NCBI GenBank assembly: GCA_016191115.1
Contig: JACPPG010000051.1
Coordinates: forward strand, 35,860 to 99,859
DNA from: Planctomycetia bacterium
GTDB taxonomy: Bacteria; Planctomycetota; Planctomycetia; Pirellulales; JACPPG01
Length of the DNA: 64,000 nt
Direction: 5' to 3'
In this document: one piece after another, positions 57,255-64,000 of the stretch
How positions within the stretch are numbered: position 1 is the first letter of the stretch
Layout: each line of letters begins with the position of its first letter
The notes under the pieces: model-generated
The model's database searches: none
What the model was told of the DNA's origin: nothing
What the model saw: only the letters and a program-made list of their open reading frames with translations
Position numbers and translations under genes: made by a program

Positions 57255-57397
57255 CAGGGTGCGCAGGCCGCAACGAGCGTTTGGTAGTACCGTGCGGCAA
57301 AGCTCAAGAAGCGCGCGCTGTTCGACGGCCGCACGTAAGCCGCCAACCCAAGTATAGGCAGCCGGCCCGAGGGCGTCCAAGGTTGCGCCCTTGTAGA

Positions 57398-57527
57398 CAG
57401 GAGAACTGCAAAGTCCGGGGTCTGGCTCATTTTTCGGCACATGCGGTTTCAATTCTTCCGACGGACCTTCTGCCGAAAAATGTGCCTGACCGCCTGACCC
57501 CCTCTCCCAGGACTTTGCAGTTCTCCT
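57398..57527. mobile_element. 130-bp element with 18-bp inverted repeats and 11-bp target duplication
   Basis: AGGAGAACTGCAAAGTCC (57399-57416) is the exact complement of GGACTTTGCAGTTCTCCT (57510-57527). GCCCTTGTAGA occurs at 57387-57397 and 57528-57538, directly bounding it. Between the ends lie further inverted matches (CATTTTTCGGCA, TGCCGAAAAATG) and GGGGTCTGGCTC against CTGACCCCC. It is too short to code for a transposase. Removing it restores the flanking repeat at 57528-57616, so it is an insertion. Confidence 0.85.
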
Positions 57528-57532
57528 GCCCT

Positions 57533-57616
57533 TGTAGAGGCGACTCCGGTCGCCGAACAGCGTACGCGACGCAACGACCTTGTCGCGGCAATCGGCGTCG
57601 GGAGACGCCTCCTACA
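57533..57616. repeat. TGTAGAGGCGACTCC...GGAGACGCCTCCTACA inverted repeat
   Basis: TGTAGAGGCGACTCCGGTCG (from 57533) is complementary, with some mismatches, to TCGGCGTCGGGAGACGCCTC plus CTACA (57592-57616). It lies just past the stop of the methyltransferase gene and is the target into which the 57398 element inserted. Confidence 0.65.
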
Positions 57617-57632
57617 GGCTCAACAGGCGGCT

Positions 57633-58367
57633 CTAGCGCCCCTCGACCTGCAAGAGCGACGTTCGCCGTTTGATCGTCCGCAGACCCAGGTACAGCGCCA
57701 GGCCCACCACGAAGATCCACTGCCATGCCGGGTCGAGCGCCAGGCGGCCTTCGACCGCGATGTGTTCGCTCACGCCCAGCCCGACGAATACCAGGATCAC
57801 GCCCAACATGCCCGAATACTCGCGCTTGAGCACGTTGCGCATCGAGAACGGCAGGGAGGGCGGGCGATAGTGGCGGAAGTTGGGCCAGAAAGCGGGGGTT
57901 TGCGATGCCCAGGTCACGTAGGCGTCGCCGAACTTGCGCCGCAGATACTCTTCCTCGGCGAACATGATCCGCTCGTAATAGAGCCAAAACAGCAGCGCCA
58001 CGATCGCCACCAGCCACCACAGTTGGCAGTACATGGCGACGCCCAGCCACATGAGAAAGTTGCCCAGGTAAAGCGGATGCCGGACGGTGGAATAGATGCC
58101 GGAGATGTTGAGCTCGTCGGCCCTCTGCCCCACGGTGTTGCGGCCGCTAGTTCCCCTGGGCGTGAAGCCGACAGTGACCGCACGCACGCCCAGCCCGACA
58201 AGCGACACGGCGAACGCGACGAGCGTCCACGCGAGCGGCGGGACGAAGCCCTGCAGGCGGTTCTCGCGCACGCCGAGCGCCAGCACGAGCGCTAGCGCAA
58301 GGGGCAGATAGCTGCGCCAGCGGAAGAGCCAGTTGCCTACTTCCTCAAACTCTTCGCGTAGCGGCAT
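57633..58367 (-). CDS. isoprenylcysteine carboxyl methyltransferase (ICMT)-like membrane protein
   Basis: A 244-residue membrane protein of the ICMT/PEMT/NnrU superfamily. About five helices include YLPLALALVLALGV, LAWTLVAFAVSLVGLGVRAV and WWLVAIVALLFWLYYERI. The SAM-binding signatures are GIYSTVRHPLYLGNFLMWLG (RHP) and EEEYLRRKFGDAYVTW. It probably methylates a lipid or isoprenoid substrate at the membrane; bacterial members are poorly understood. ATG 58367. It is transcribed leftward, 180 bases from the zinc-ribbon gene. Confidence 0.88.
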   Translation of the reverse strand: MPLREEFEEVGNWLFRWRSYLPLALALVLALGVRENRLQGFVPPLAWTLVAFAVSLVGLGVRAVTVGFTPRGTSGRNTVGQRADELNISGIYSTVRHPLYLGNFLMWLGVAMYCQLWWLVAIVALLFWLYYERIMFAEEEYLRRKFGDAYVTWASQTPAFWPNFRHYRPPSLPFSMRNVLKREYSGMLGVILVFVGLGVSEHIAVEGRLALDPAWQWIFVVGLALYLGLRTIKRRTSLLQVEGR

Positions 58368-58545
58368 CGTCGGTCCCTCGATCAGAGGAAATGTCGGCAG
58401 TCGGTGCGCGGGCGCGCCGCAGTCCGAAGGGCACGGCCGCGCGTGAGGGCCGAGATGATAGCGGCGTCCTGGATGCGCCGCGAGAGCAGTCGCGTGCTGG
58501 CTCGGCCAGTGCTATCGCGCGAACGCTGCGCCCGCTCGGCCGCCT

Positions 58546-58707
58546 TCAACCGCGGCCCCCTTCGCAGCACGTTTCGCAGATCGCGTGGCAGCGGGAGCAG
58601 ACCAGTTTGCCATGGATCTCGACCAGGCGGCCGCCGCACGCGGGGCAGGCCGACCGTCGCGTTGCCGGCCGTTTCGGCTGCTGGTTGTCGGGCGGCTTCT
58701 TGGCCAT
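58546..58707 (-). CDS. 53-residue zinc-ribbon protein
   Basis: A short frame from ATG 58707 to TGA at 58546 encodes MAKKPPDNQQPKRPATRRSA followed by CPACGGRLVEIHGKLVCSRC and HAICETCCEGGRG. Seven Cys and two His in 30 residues, arranged CxxC...CxxC...CxxCC, can bind one or two zincs. This small-protein pattern with LVEIHGKLVCSRC is familiar from planctomycete genomes. It is strongly coding in appearance despite its size. It may be transcribed with the downstream methyltransferase gene. Confidence 0.78.
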   Translation of the reverse strand: MAKKPPDNQQPKRPATRRSACPACGGRLVEIHGKLVCSRCHAICETCCEGGRG

Positions 58708-58908
58708 GACGTTGCTTCAGGCGCGCATCTGAACGAATGACCACGCATGTTAGGCACGCCGTGCCGCCAAGGTCAATTGCGGCATCGGCCGGGCCACATC
58801 CGCGGCGCCAAACTGCTACAAGACGCCGGCTGCGCAAGCTAGAATCGCCGTCGCACGCCACGCGCGCGAGCGCCATCACACCGTCCCTCCTCGAACAGGA
58901 GCGTCCCC

Positions 58909-60189
58909 ATGTCAAAGCTCTTCGTCTCGCGCCGCGACTTTTTGCACTCGGTCGCGGCCGCCGCCGGCACGCTGGCCATCGGCCGCCTGACTCGCGGCGC
59001 CGCCATCGGCGCCAACGACCGCATCCGCTTCGCCGTTATCGGCTGCGGCGGCATGGGCACCGGCCACCTCAACGAGCTGGTGAAACGCGCCGATGCCGAC
59101 AACGTGCAAGTCGTCGCCGTGTCGGACGTCTATCAGCGGCGGCTCAATCGGGCCAAAAGCATTTCCGGCGCGGAAGGCTATCTCGACTATCGCCGCCTTT
59201 TGGAGCGCAACGACGTCGACGCCGTGCTCATCGCCACGCCGGACCATTGGCACTCGAAGATCTCGATCGACGCCATGGCGGCCGGCAAGCACGTGTACGT
59301 CGAAAAGCCCATGACCCACACCGTCGAGCAAGCCATCGAGCTGCGCGACGCCGTGGCCCGCTACGGCAAGCTCCTGCAAGTAGGCCCGCAGGCGACCGGC
59401 AACGACGGCGTGTGGCTGGCCCATCAGGCGATCCGCGCTGGCCGCCTCGGCAAGGTCACCTGGGCTCAAGGGAGCTACAACCGCAACGCGCGGGTGTGCC
59501 TGTTCAACACCCACCAGAAAATCGACGAGACGGCCGGGCCCGACCGCACCGGCGACGACTACGTCGATTGGGACATGTGGCTGGGGCACCAGTGGGGCCT
59601 TGCGCCCAAGATCGCCTGGAACCCGGAGCATTTTTTCCGCTTCCGCAAGTACTGGCCGTATAACGGCGGCGTGGCCACGGACCTGCTGTACCACAAGCTC
59701 GCGCCCTTGCTGCTGGCGATCGCCGGGCCCGACGGCGAGTATCCGCTGCGCGTCAGCGCTACGGGCGGGCAATACATCGAGAAGGACGGCCGGGACATCC
59801 CGGACACGTTCCTGATGACGGTCGACTATCCGAGCGAGTATTCGATCTTCCTCGTGAGCACGCTGACGAACGACTCGCAGATCACCGACCGCATCTATGG
59901 CAAGCACGGCACGATGGACTTCGAGGGCGCGCCCGTGCTGCGAGCGAACGGCGAATTCGCCGAGGAGTTCAAGGCGGCCAACGGCGGCATGGCCGAGGCA
60001 CGGCTCGAGCCGGCCGCGCGCCGCGACATGAAAGGCAATTTCATCGACTGCATCCGCGGCGGCGGCACGCTCAACTGCAATGTGAAGCTGGGCGCGGCGA
60101 CGATGGTGGCCATCAAGCTGGCCGTCGAGTCGTACCGCCAAAGCAAACTGATGCGCTGGGACGCCCAGCAAGAAAAGGTGGTGAGTTGA
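58909..60189 (+). CDS. Tat-exported Gfo/Idh/MocA oxidoreductase
   Basis: A periplasmic sugar-acting dehydrogenase-like protein of 426 residues. The Tat signal is MSKLFVSRRDFLHSVAAAAG (SRRDFL). The Rossmann core is RIRFAVIGCGGMGTGHLNEL, with DAVLIATPDHWHSKISIDAM and GKHVYVEKPMTHTVEQA, the intact EKP motif. The C-terminal domain ends FIDCIRGGGTLNCNVKLGAA. ATG 58909 has AGGAG upstream. It overlaps the following DUF1080 gene by one base (TGATG), so both are cotranslated. Such pairs oxidise and cleave sugars in the periplasm. Confidence 0.95.
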   Translation: MSKLFVSRRDFLHSVAAAAGTLAIGRLTRGAAIGANDRIRFAVIGCGGMGTGHLNELVKRADADNVQVVAVSDVYQRRLNRAKSISGAEGYLDYRRLLERNDVDAVLIATPDHWHSKISIDAMAAGKHVYVEKPMTHTVEQAIELRDAVARYGKLLQVGPQATGNDGVWLAHQAIRAGRLGKVTWAQGSYNRNARVCLFNTHQKIDETAGPDRTGDDYVDWDMWLGHQWGLAPKIAWNPEHFFRFRKYWPYNGGVATDLLYHKLAPLLLAIAGPDGEYPLRVSATGGQYIEKDGRDIPDTFLMTVDYPSEYSIFLVSTLTNDSQITDRIYGKHGTMDFEGAPVLRANGEFAEEFKAANGGMAEARLEPAARRDMKGNFIDCIRGGGTLNCNVKLGAATMVAIKLAVESYRQSKLMRWDAQQEKVVS

Positions 60190-60902
60190 TGACCCGCTTC
60201 CCTCAACAAGTCGTGGTACCCGCCGTGGCGGCGATGGCGGCCGCCCTGCTCGCTTGCGGCTTAGCCCGCGCCGAGGACAACGCCCTCGCCCCGGCCGAAA
60301 AAGCGTCCGGATGGCGCCTTTTGTTCGACGGCCGCACGCTCGATGGATGGCGCACCAGCAGCAATCAGCCGAGCAAAACGCCGGTCGAGGACGGGTCGCT
60401 CAACCCGCACCGCTCTGGCGGCTACATGCTCGTCCACGAGGAGACGTGGGAGAACTTCCAGCTTTCGCTCGATTTCAAGTTGAGCAAGGGGTGCAATAGC
60501 GGCATCTTCGTCCGCACCTATTCGCTCACGCCGCGGCCCGGCAAGGACGTCGGCTTCAACGGCATCGAAGTGGCGCTCGACGACACGACGACTGCCGGCT
60601 ACCACGATACTGGGGCGATATACGACTTGGTAAAACCGTCGCGGAATGCGATGCGGCCGGTGGGCGAGTGGAACCACATCGAGATCACGTGCGACAGGAG
60701 CGTGATCGACGTCGTGCTCAACGGCGAAAAGGTGACGCACATGGACGCCGACCAATTCACACAGCCCAACCGCCGGCCGGACGGCAGCGAACACAAGTTC
60801 GACATCGCCTACAAGGACCACCCGCGCCGCGGCTACATCGGCCTGCAAGACCACGGCGCGGCGTGCTGGTTCAAGAACATCAAGATTCGGAAGGTGGAGT
60901 GA
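60189..60902 (+). CDS. DUF1080 (3-keto-disaccharide hydrolase-like) secreted protein
   Basis: A 237-residue exported protein; the signal peptide is VVVPAVAAMAAALLACGLARA. The family motifs are WRLLFDGRTLDGWRTSSNQP, EDGSLNPHRSGGYMLVHEET, LSKGCNSGIFVRTYSL, GFNGIEVALDDTTT, GAIYDLVKPSRNAMRPVGEW and YIGLQDHGAACWFKNIKIRK. Related enzymes hydrolyse 3-keto-sugars made by oxidoreductases, which fits its one-base overlap with the Gfo/Idh gene. It is single-domain, unlike the two-domain protein at 54215. Confidence 0.95.
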   Translation: MTRFPQQVVVPAVAAMAAALLACGLARAEDNALAPAEKASGWRLLFDGRTLDGWRTSSNQPSKTPVEDGSLNPHRSGGYMLVHEETWENFQLSLDFKLSKGCNSGIFVRTYSLTPRPGKDVGFNGIEVALDDTTTAGYHDTGAIYDLVKPSRNAMRPVGEWNHIEITCDRSVIDVVLNGEKVTHMDADQFTQPNRRPDGSEHKFDIAYKDHPRRGYIGLQDHGAACWFKNIKIRKVE

Positions 60903-60905
60903 AAA

Positions 60906-61032
60906 GTAGGGTGCGCTGCGCGCACCGAATGCCGCGCCGCAGCTTTGGTAGAGTGCGCTGTGCGCACCGGAAGCGGCGATCGATGCACGCAGTGCACCCT
61001 ACTGCATTGTCGGTGCGCACAGCGCACCCTAC
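60906..61032. repeat. cluster of four GTAGGGTGC palindromes
   Basis: Two direct copies (60906-60928 and 60948-60970) and two inverted copies (60982-61002 and 61010-61032) fill the gap between the convergent DUF1080 and aldolase genes. The last copy overlaps the end of the aldolase gene, and its CCCTAC supplies the TAG stop codon. A bidirectional terminator role is likely. Confidence 0.8.
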
Positions 61033-61805
61033 TCAAACAGCTTCTTGTATGTCGTCTTCGCCGCTTCGATCCCTTGCCGCACGGCCAGCACGTCCGCGCC
61101 CAGGCTGAGCATCCGGCACCCCTTGTCGTAGCAGCGGTTCGTGTACTCGGGATTCGGGGCGACCGTGCCCCAGTGCTTGCCGTGCCGCTTGCAAGCGGCG
61201 GCGACGGCGTCGAGGGCCTCCACGAGTCGCGGGTGCGCGAACTGCCCCAGAATACCGAGTGCTTGTGTCAGGTCGCTCGGTCCGACGAAGAGCAAGTCGA
61301 CGCCGTCGTTAGCGGCGATCTGATCGACCTGCTCTAGGGCGCCCAGCGTCTCGATCTGGATCGCCACGAACAGATCGCGATTGGCGTCCGTGGCGAACTG
61401 TTCTTGCGACTTGTGCGTGTAGTGCGCGTCGCGCCCCGAGGTGTTCAGCCCGCGCAGGCCGCGGGGGGCGAAGTGGGCCCAGCGGACGAACTGCTCAGCG
61501 TGCTCGGCCGACTGGATCTGCGCGGCCATCACGCCGCCGGCGCCGGCCTCGAGGTTCTGGGTGACCAACGCATAATCCGTCGGCGCCATGCGGACGAAGC
61601 AGTCGAAGTTGTTGGCCCGGGCGCAGGCGGCGGCGAGCTGGACGTCCCGGTGCGTGAGCCCGCAGTGTTCCTGGTCCAGCCAGAAGCCGTGAAACCCCCC
61701 GGCCAGGCCAAAGAGATCGATCGTCACAGGGTGCAAAAGCCGCCCCAAGGCGAATACCCGGACCAGCTCCCCACTGGCCAGCAACTCTTGGAAGCGAACA
61801 GTCAT
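61029..61805 (-). CDS. HpcH/HpaI aldolase family protein
   Basis: A class II-type pyruvate aldolase of 258 residues. The family signatures are GFWLDQEHCGLTHRDVQLAA (Glu ligand/His), FDCFVRMAPTDYALVTQNLE, GAGGVMAAQIQSAEHAEQFV and LFVAIQIETLGALEQVDQIA, followed by NDGVDLLFVGPSDLTQALG. These are metal-dependent aldolases of hydroxyketo acids, such as 2-keto-3-deoxy sugar acids. The start is ATG 61805 (the longer frame to 61931 is unsupported). It follows the sugar oxidoreductase operon convergently, so it may serve the same catabolism. Confidence 0.92.
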   Translation of the reverse strand: MTVRFQELLASGELVRVFALGRLLHPVTIDLFGLAGGFHGFWLDQEHCGLTHRDVQLAAACARANNFDCFVRMAPTDYALVTQNLEAGAGGVMAAQIQSAEHAEQFVRWAHFAPRGLRGLNTSGRDAHYTHKSQEQFATDANRDLFVAIQIETLGALEQVDQIAANDGVDLLFVGPSDLTQALGILGQFAHPRLVEALDAVAAACKRHGKHWGTVAPNPEYTNRCYDKGCRMLSLGADVLAVRQGIEAAKTTYKKLFE

Positions 61806-62265
61806 GAGTGAGCGTCCTTTCGAAGGGGCGAAGCTGAAAAACCGGGCGATCTCGTCTGATGTCACGAACGGAACTGGCAGTGCCGCCGGAACGGCCAAAG
61901 TCTGACAGCGATTGGCCTTAGCGTCAAGCAACCGCGGGGCCGCGCGCCGCGACTTGCCTCGCGGCAGCGAGTCCCCAAAAATATTCCGTTACGGCCCGCG
62001 AACCTTGCTCCCGATGGACTGTCTGAGGGAGCAGCGGCGGGCATTTCGCCCGCTAGTGTGGTTTGGCCGTCCGGACGGATTGACTCGGCCGGCCGGCCAT
62101 GACAGGCTTACGTAGGAGTTGCCCGGACGCGACGTTCGCACGGTCGGACCGGGCAACCCTGCAAACCCAAACCAGGAGATTGGCCCGGCGCCAAACAAGC
62201 GGCGCCGGAATGACCTTTCGCTCTTTTCGTTCTCTCCAGAAGCGCAGAAGCGCACGGAGCCTAAG
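61806..62265. other. gap with a 9-bp-stem hairpin before the small gene
   Basis: GTTGCCCGG (62118-62126) and CCGGGCAAC (62149-62157) form a stem with a 22-base loop, about 110 bases ahead of the gene at 62266. CGGGCATTTCGCCCG at 62037-62051 is a second, smaller hairpin. No coding sequence is supported. It may be a leader structure or a terminator. Confidence 0.4.
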
Positions 62266-62574
62266 ATGCGTGCCATCATCAATCGCAACACGCGGATCGA
62301 CATCCTCGGTAATCGCCAGGATCAATTCGTCGTTGCCGCTGGTGATGTGCTACGCACCGTGACGCTTGCGCAGCCCGTCTTTTCAGGGCAACTCTTCCAG
62401 GCGATGGCCGGTTATTTGGCGGCGCGAAAGCGCAGCTTGAAACCGGCGGCCGCCGCCGCGGCCCGCGCCGTGGAAACCGCGACCTGTTCGTTGGTTTCCA
62501 GTATGCGTGGGCTGCCTAGGTGCTGGCATACGCACGTCGTTATGCCAGACCTCCGGGTCGCAAGAGTCGGCTAG
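62266..62574 (+). CDS. hypothetical 102-residue protein
   Basis: A frame starting at ATG 62266 with GGAG seven bases upstream. The first 55 residues (MRAIINRNTRIDILGNRQDQ, FVVAAGDVLRTVTLAQPVFS) look ordered. The rest is Arg/Ala-rich and less convincing (SLKPAAAAAARAVETATCSL). No family is recognised. It lies upstream of the sigma factor gene on the same strand, 156 bases apart. Confidence 0.45.
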   Translation: MRAIINRNTRIDILGNRQDQFVVAAGDVLRTVTLAQPVFSGQLFQAMAGYLAARKRSLKPAAAAAARAVETATCSLVSSMRGLPRCWHTHVVMPDLRVARVG

Positions 62575-62730
62575 TTCCGCCGCAAAGCTGAACTGAACCC
62601 GAAGCTTCGACCGGCTGGCCGGCAGCCCTGGGCCGCGATGGCTGGGCATTTTGCCCGCTTCCGCACGCCTTGGTCGTTTCCCTGGTCCTTTGCACCGTGC
62701 TAACGCGCACGGTTTTTCACGGAGAGAGCC

Positions 62731-63306
62731 ATGATCGTCCTGACCGAATCGACACGCGAGAAAGTGCTGCTGGCGGCGCAGGTCCGCGCCGCGCAGCGCG
62801 GCAACCGGGAGGCCTTCGGACAACTGGCCGAGCGGTACCAGCGCGCCGTGTACGCGGTGGCCGTCCGCCGGCTGCGCAATCACGCCGAGGCCCAGGAGCT
62901 GGTGCAGGAAGTGTTCGTGCAGGCCCTGCGGAAGCTCGGCCAGTTGCGCGAGCCGGAATGCTTCGGCGGCTGGCTGCGGTCGATCACCAACCGGATGGCG
63001 ATCAACCGCTCGGTGCGCAGTGGGCCGGTCGTGCCGACGGACCGCGAGGTGCTCGAGGCCACGTGCGTCGAGCGGCGGACGCCGCTTTCGGATGCCTTGG
63101 ATCGCGAGCGCGCAAGCCAGGTGCGGGCCGGTTTGGGCCGGTTGCGCACGCTGGACCGCAAGACGCTCGAGGCGTTCTACGTCCGCGGCCGGTCGCTGGT
63201 CGAGATGAGCGACGAGTTCCACTCGCCGATCGGAACGATCAAGCGGCGGCTGCACGTGGCGCGGAAGCGGCTCGCCCGCGAGCTGGCTGAGCTGGCCGTG
63301 GCGTAA
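62731..63306 (+). CDS. RNA polymerase sigma factor, sigma-70 ECF type
   Basis: A 191-residue sigma factor. Region 2 is seen in NREAFGQLAERYQRAVYAVA and AEAQELVQEVFVQALRKLGQ, region 2.4 in FGGWLRSITNRMAINRSVRS, and region 4 in LDRKTLEAFYVRGRSLVEMS with the helix-turn-helix EFHSPIGTIKRRLHVARKRL. GAGAG precedes the ATG. No anti-sigma gene is seen beside it. In planctomycetes such factors often control nearby surface or signalling genes, but no target can be named here. Confidence 0.93.
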   Translation: MIVLTESTREKVLLAAQVRAAQRGNREAFGQLAERYQRAVYAVAVRRLRNHAEAQELVQEVFVQALRKLGQLREPECFGGWLRSITNRMAINRSVRSGPVVPTDREVLEATCVERRTPLSDALDRERASQVRAGLGRLRTLDRKTLEAFYVRGRSLVEMSDEFHSPIGTIKRRLHVARKRLARELAELAVA

Positions 63307-63392
63307 GCGCGCATGCCCGTGGCGCCCGACGCACCGCCGCGGTGGAAGTAAAGCCCGGGGTCACTCGGCAAATTGTGCCGGGTGGCCCGGCC

Positions 63393-63776
63393 TTATTTTT
63401 GCGCAAGCCCCCAGGCGCCGGCGGCCATCGCCACCCATCCGACGATGAATGCCAGCCCGCCAAACGGCACGATGGCCCCCAGGATCCTGGGGCCGCCCAG
63501 CGCCAGCCCGTACAGGAGACCGGAGAACACGAGAATCCCGCCGGCAAAACACACCCCGGCAACGTCCCACAGGCGCGACGAGTGACGCAGTGCCAAGAGC
63601 CCTACCAGCACCAACGCCAGGGCATGGTACATCTGGTAGCGGACGGCCGTTTCGTAGGTGTCCAACTGGCCGGATTCGGTGAGGCGCGCCTTGAGTCCGT
63701 GCGCGCCAAAGGCGCCGCTGCCGACGGCCAGCGCGCCGAAAACCGCCCCCAACACGATCCACGTTCTGGCGGACAC
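63393..63776 (-). CDS. DUF423 family membrane protein
   Basis: A 127-residue inner-membrane protein of four helices: IVLGAVFGALAVGSGAFGAH, YHALALVLVGLLALRH, GVCFAGGILVFSGLLYGLAL and GAIVPFGGLAFIVGWVAMAAG. The AFGAHGLK and ETAVRYQMYHALAL motifs are typical of DUF423/YgdD/TMEM256. The function is unknown. The start is GTG 63776. It is convergent with the sigma gene. Confidence 0.92.
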   Translation of the reverse strand: MSARTWIVLGAVFGALAVGSGAFGAHGLKARLTESGQLDTYETAVRYQMYHALALVLVGLLALRHSSRLWDVAGVCFAGGILVFSGLLYGLALGGPRILGAIVPFGGLAFIVGWVAMAAGAWGLAQK

Positions 63777-63969
63777 GCTGGTGCGACTCCAGGGGCTCTA
63801 GCTAGACGCGGCGGCGGCAGGGACGCCCGCCATTGTAGAGTCACCGGGCACGCATCTCAAAGCCCTGCAAGGGGCTGGTAGCGCGCGCCGCGCGGAGATG
63901 GTCCCTCCGGCGAGACGTGAACCCGGCGTCGCCCCTCCGGGGCTTGGCACGCATGGTGCCTAACGTGCA

Positions 63970-63989
63970 CCGTGGGCTCACGCCCACGG
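63970..63989. repeat. CCGTGGGC-TCAC-GCCCACGG palindrome
   Basis: A perfect 8-bp stem with a 4-base loop close to the window end. No gene is supported in 63777-64000; the rest of the gap contains a promoter for DUF423 and short G/C-rich runs. Confidence 0.55.
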
Positions 63990-64000
63990 CTACACGCCTA

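Overview
The window is GC-rich bacterial chromosome and reads as a planctomycete, probably of the Pirellulales. The evidence is the mix of protein families: tandem DUF1080 sugar-hydrolase domains, Tat-exported Gfo/Idh/MocA oxidoreductases, a MoxR/DUF58/BatA/VWA cluster beside a cyclase-like DUF4159 protein, a redoxin-heme-copper-monooxygenase-like fusion, a PIN/TRAM membrane protein and several secreted proteins seen mainly in this phylum. No rRNA, tRNA, CRISPR array, prophage or plasmid function was seen. About fifty genes are supported, mostly as single units or pairs on both strands.

Layout: 1-3.7 kb holds the start of an M50 protease gene, a penicillin-acylase-family gene and a receiver-domain protein. 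3.9-8.9 kb holds HtrA, leucyl/phenylalanyl-tRNA-protein transferase (aat), a TIM-barrel isomerase, a YdeI-like protein and a DUF4349 protein. 9.3-18.8 kb holds low-complexity surface proteins, superoxide dismutase, an HD-PAS-GGDEF signalling protein, a methyltransferase-like protein and membrane proteins. 18.8-24.6 kb holds gltX, glnS, an oxidoreductase and a secreted protein. 24.7-33.4 kb holds a thioesterase, a sodium symporter, a Tat phosphoesterase, PIN/TRAM, a dNTPase, a HIT protein, scpA and an MBL-fold hydrolase. 33.4-42.6 kb is the MoxR-DUF58-BatA-VWA cluster with the divergent DUF4159 protein. 43-50.7 kb holds a P-type ATPase, a TlpA/diheme cytochrome pair and the redoxin-cytochrome fusion. 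50.8-58.7 kb holds a kinase-like ATPase, an M50-CBS protease, a metal-site lipoprotein, a DUF1080 protein, PH and HD proteins, an isoprenylcysteine-methyltransferase-like protein and a 53-residue zinc ribbon. 58.9-63.8 kb holds an oxidoreductase-DUF1080 operon, an HpcH/HpaI aldolase, an ECF sigma factor and a DUF423 protein.

The most unusual content is non-coding. A 155-bp palindromic element with inverted-repeat ends occurs six times (340, 28979, 31210, 48562, 54074 and 55429). Five copies are bounded by direct repeats of 8-18 bp, as expected of a non-autonomous transposable element. The sixth has lost one end exactly where a DUF1080 gene now begins, and that gene appears to have lost most of its signal peptide. 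A second, unrelated 130-bp element at 57398-57527 has 18-bp inverted ends and an 11-bp target duplication, and sits in the edge of yet another repeat. At least four more short palindrome families fill intergenic space, so this genome looks heavily colonised by small inverted-repeat elements. No transposase gene is present in the window.
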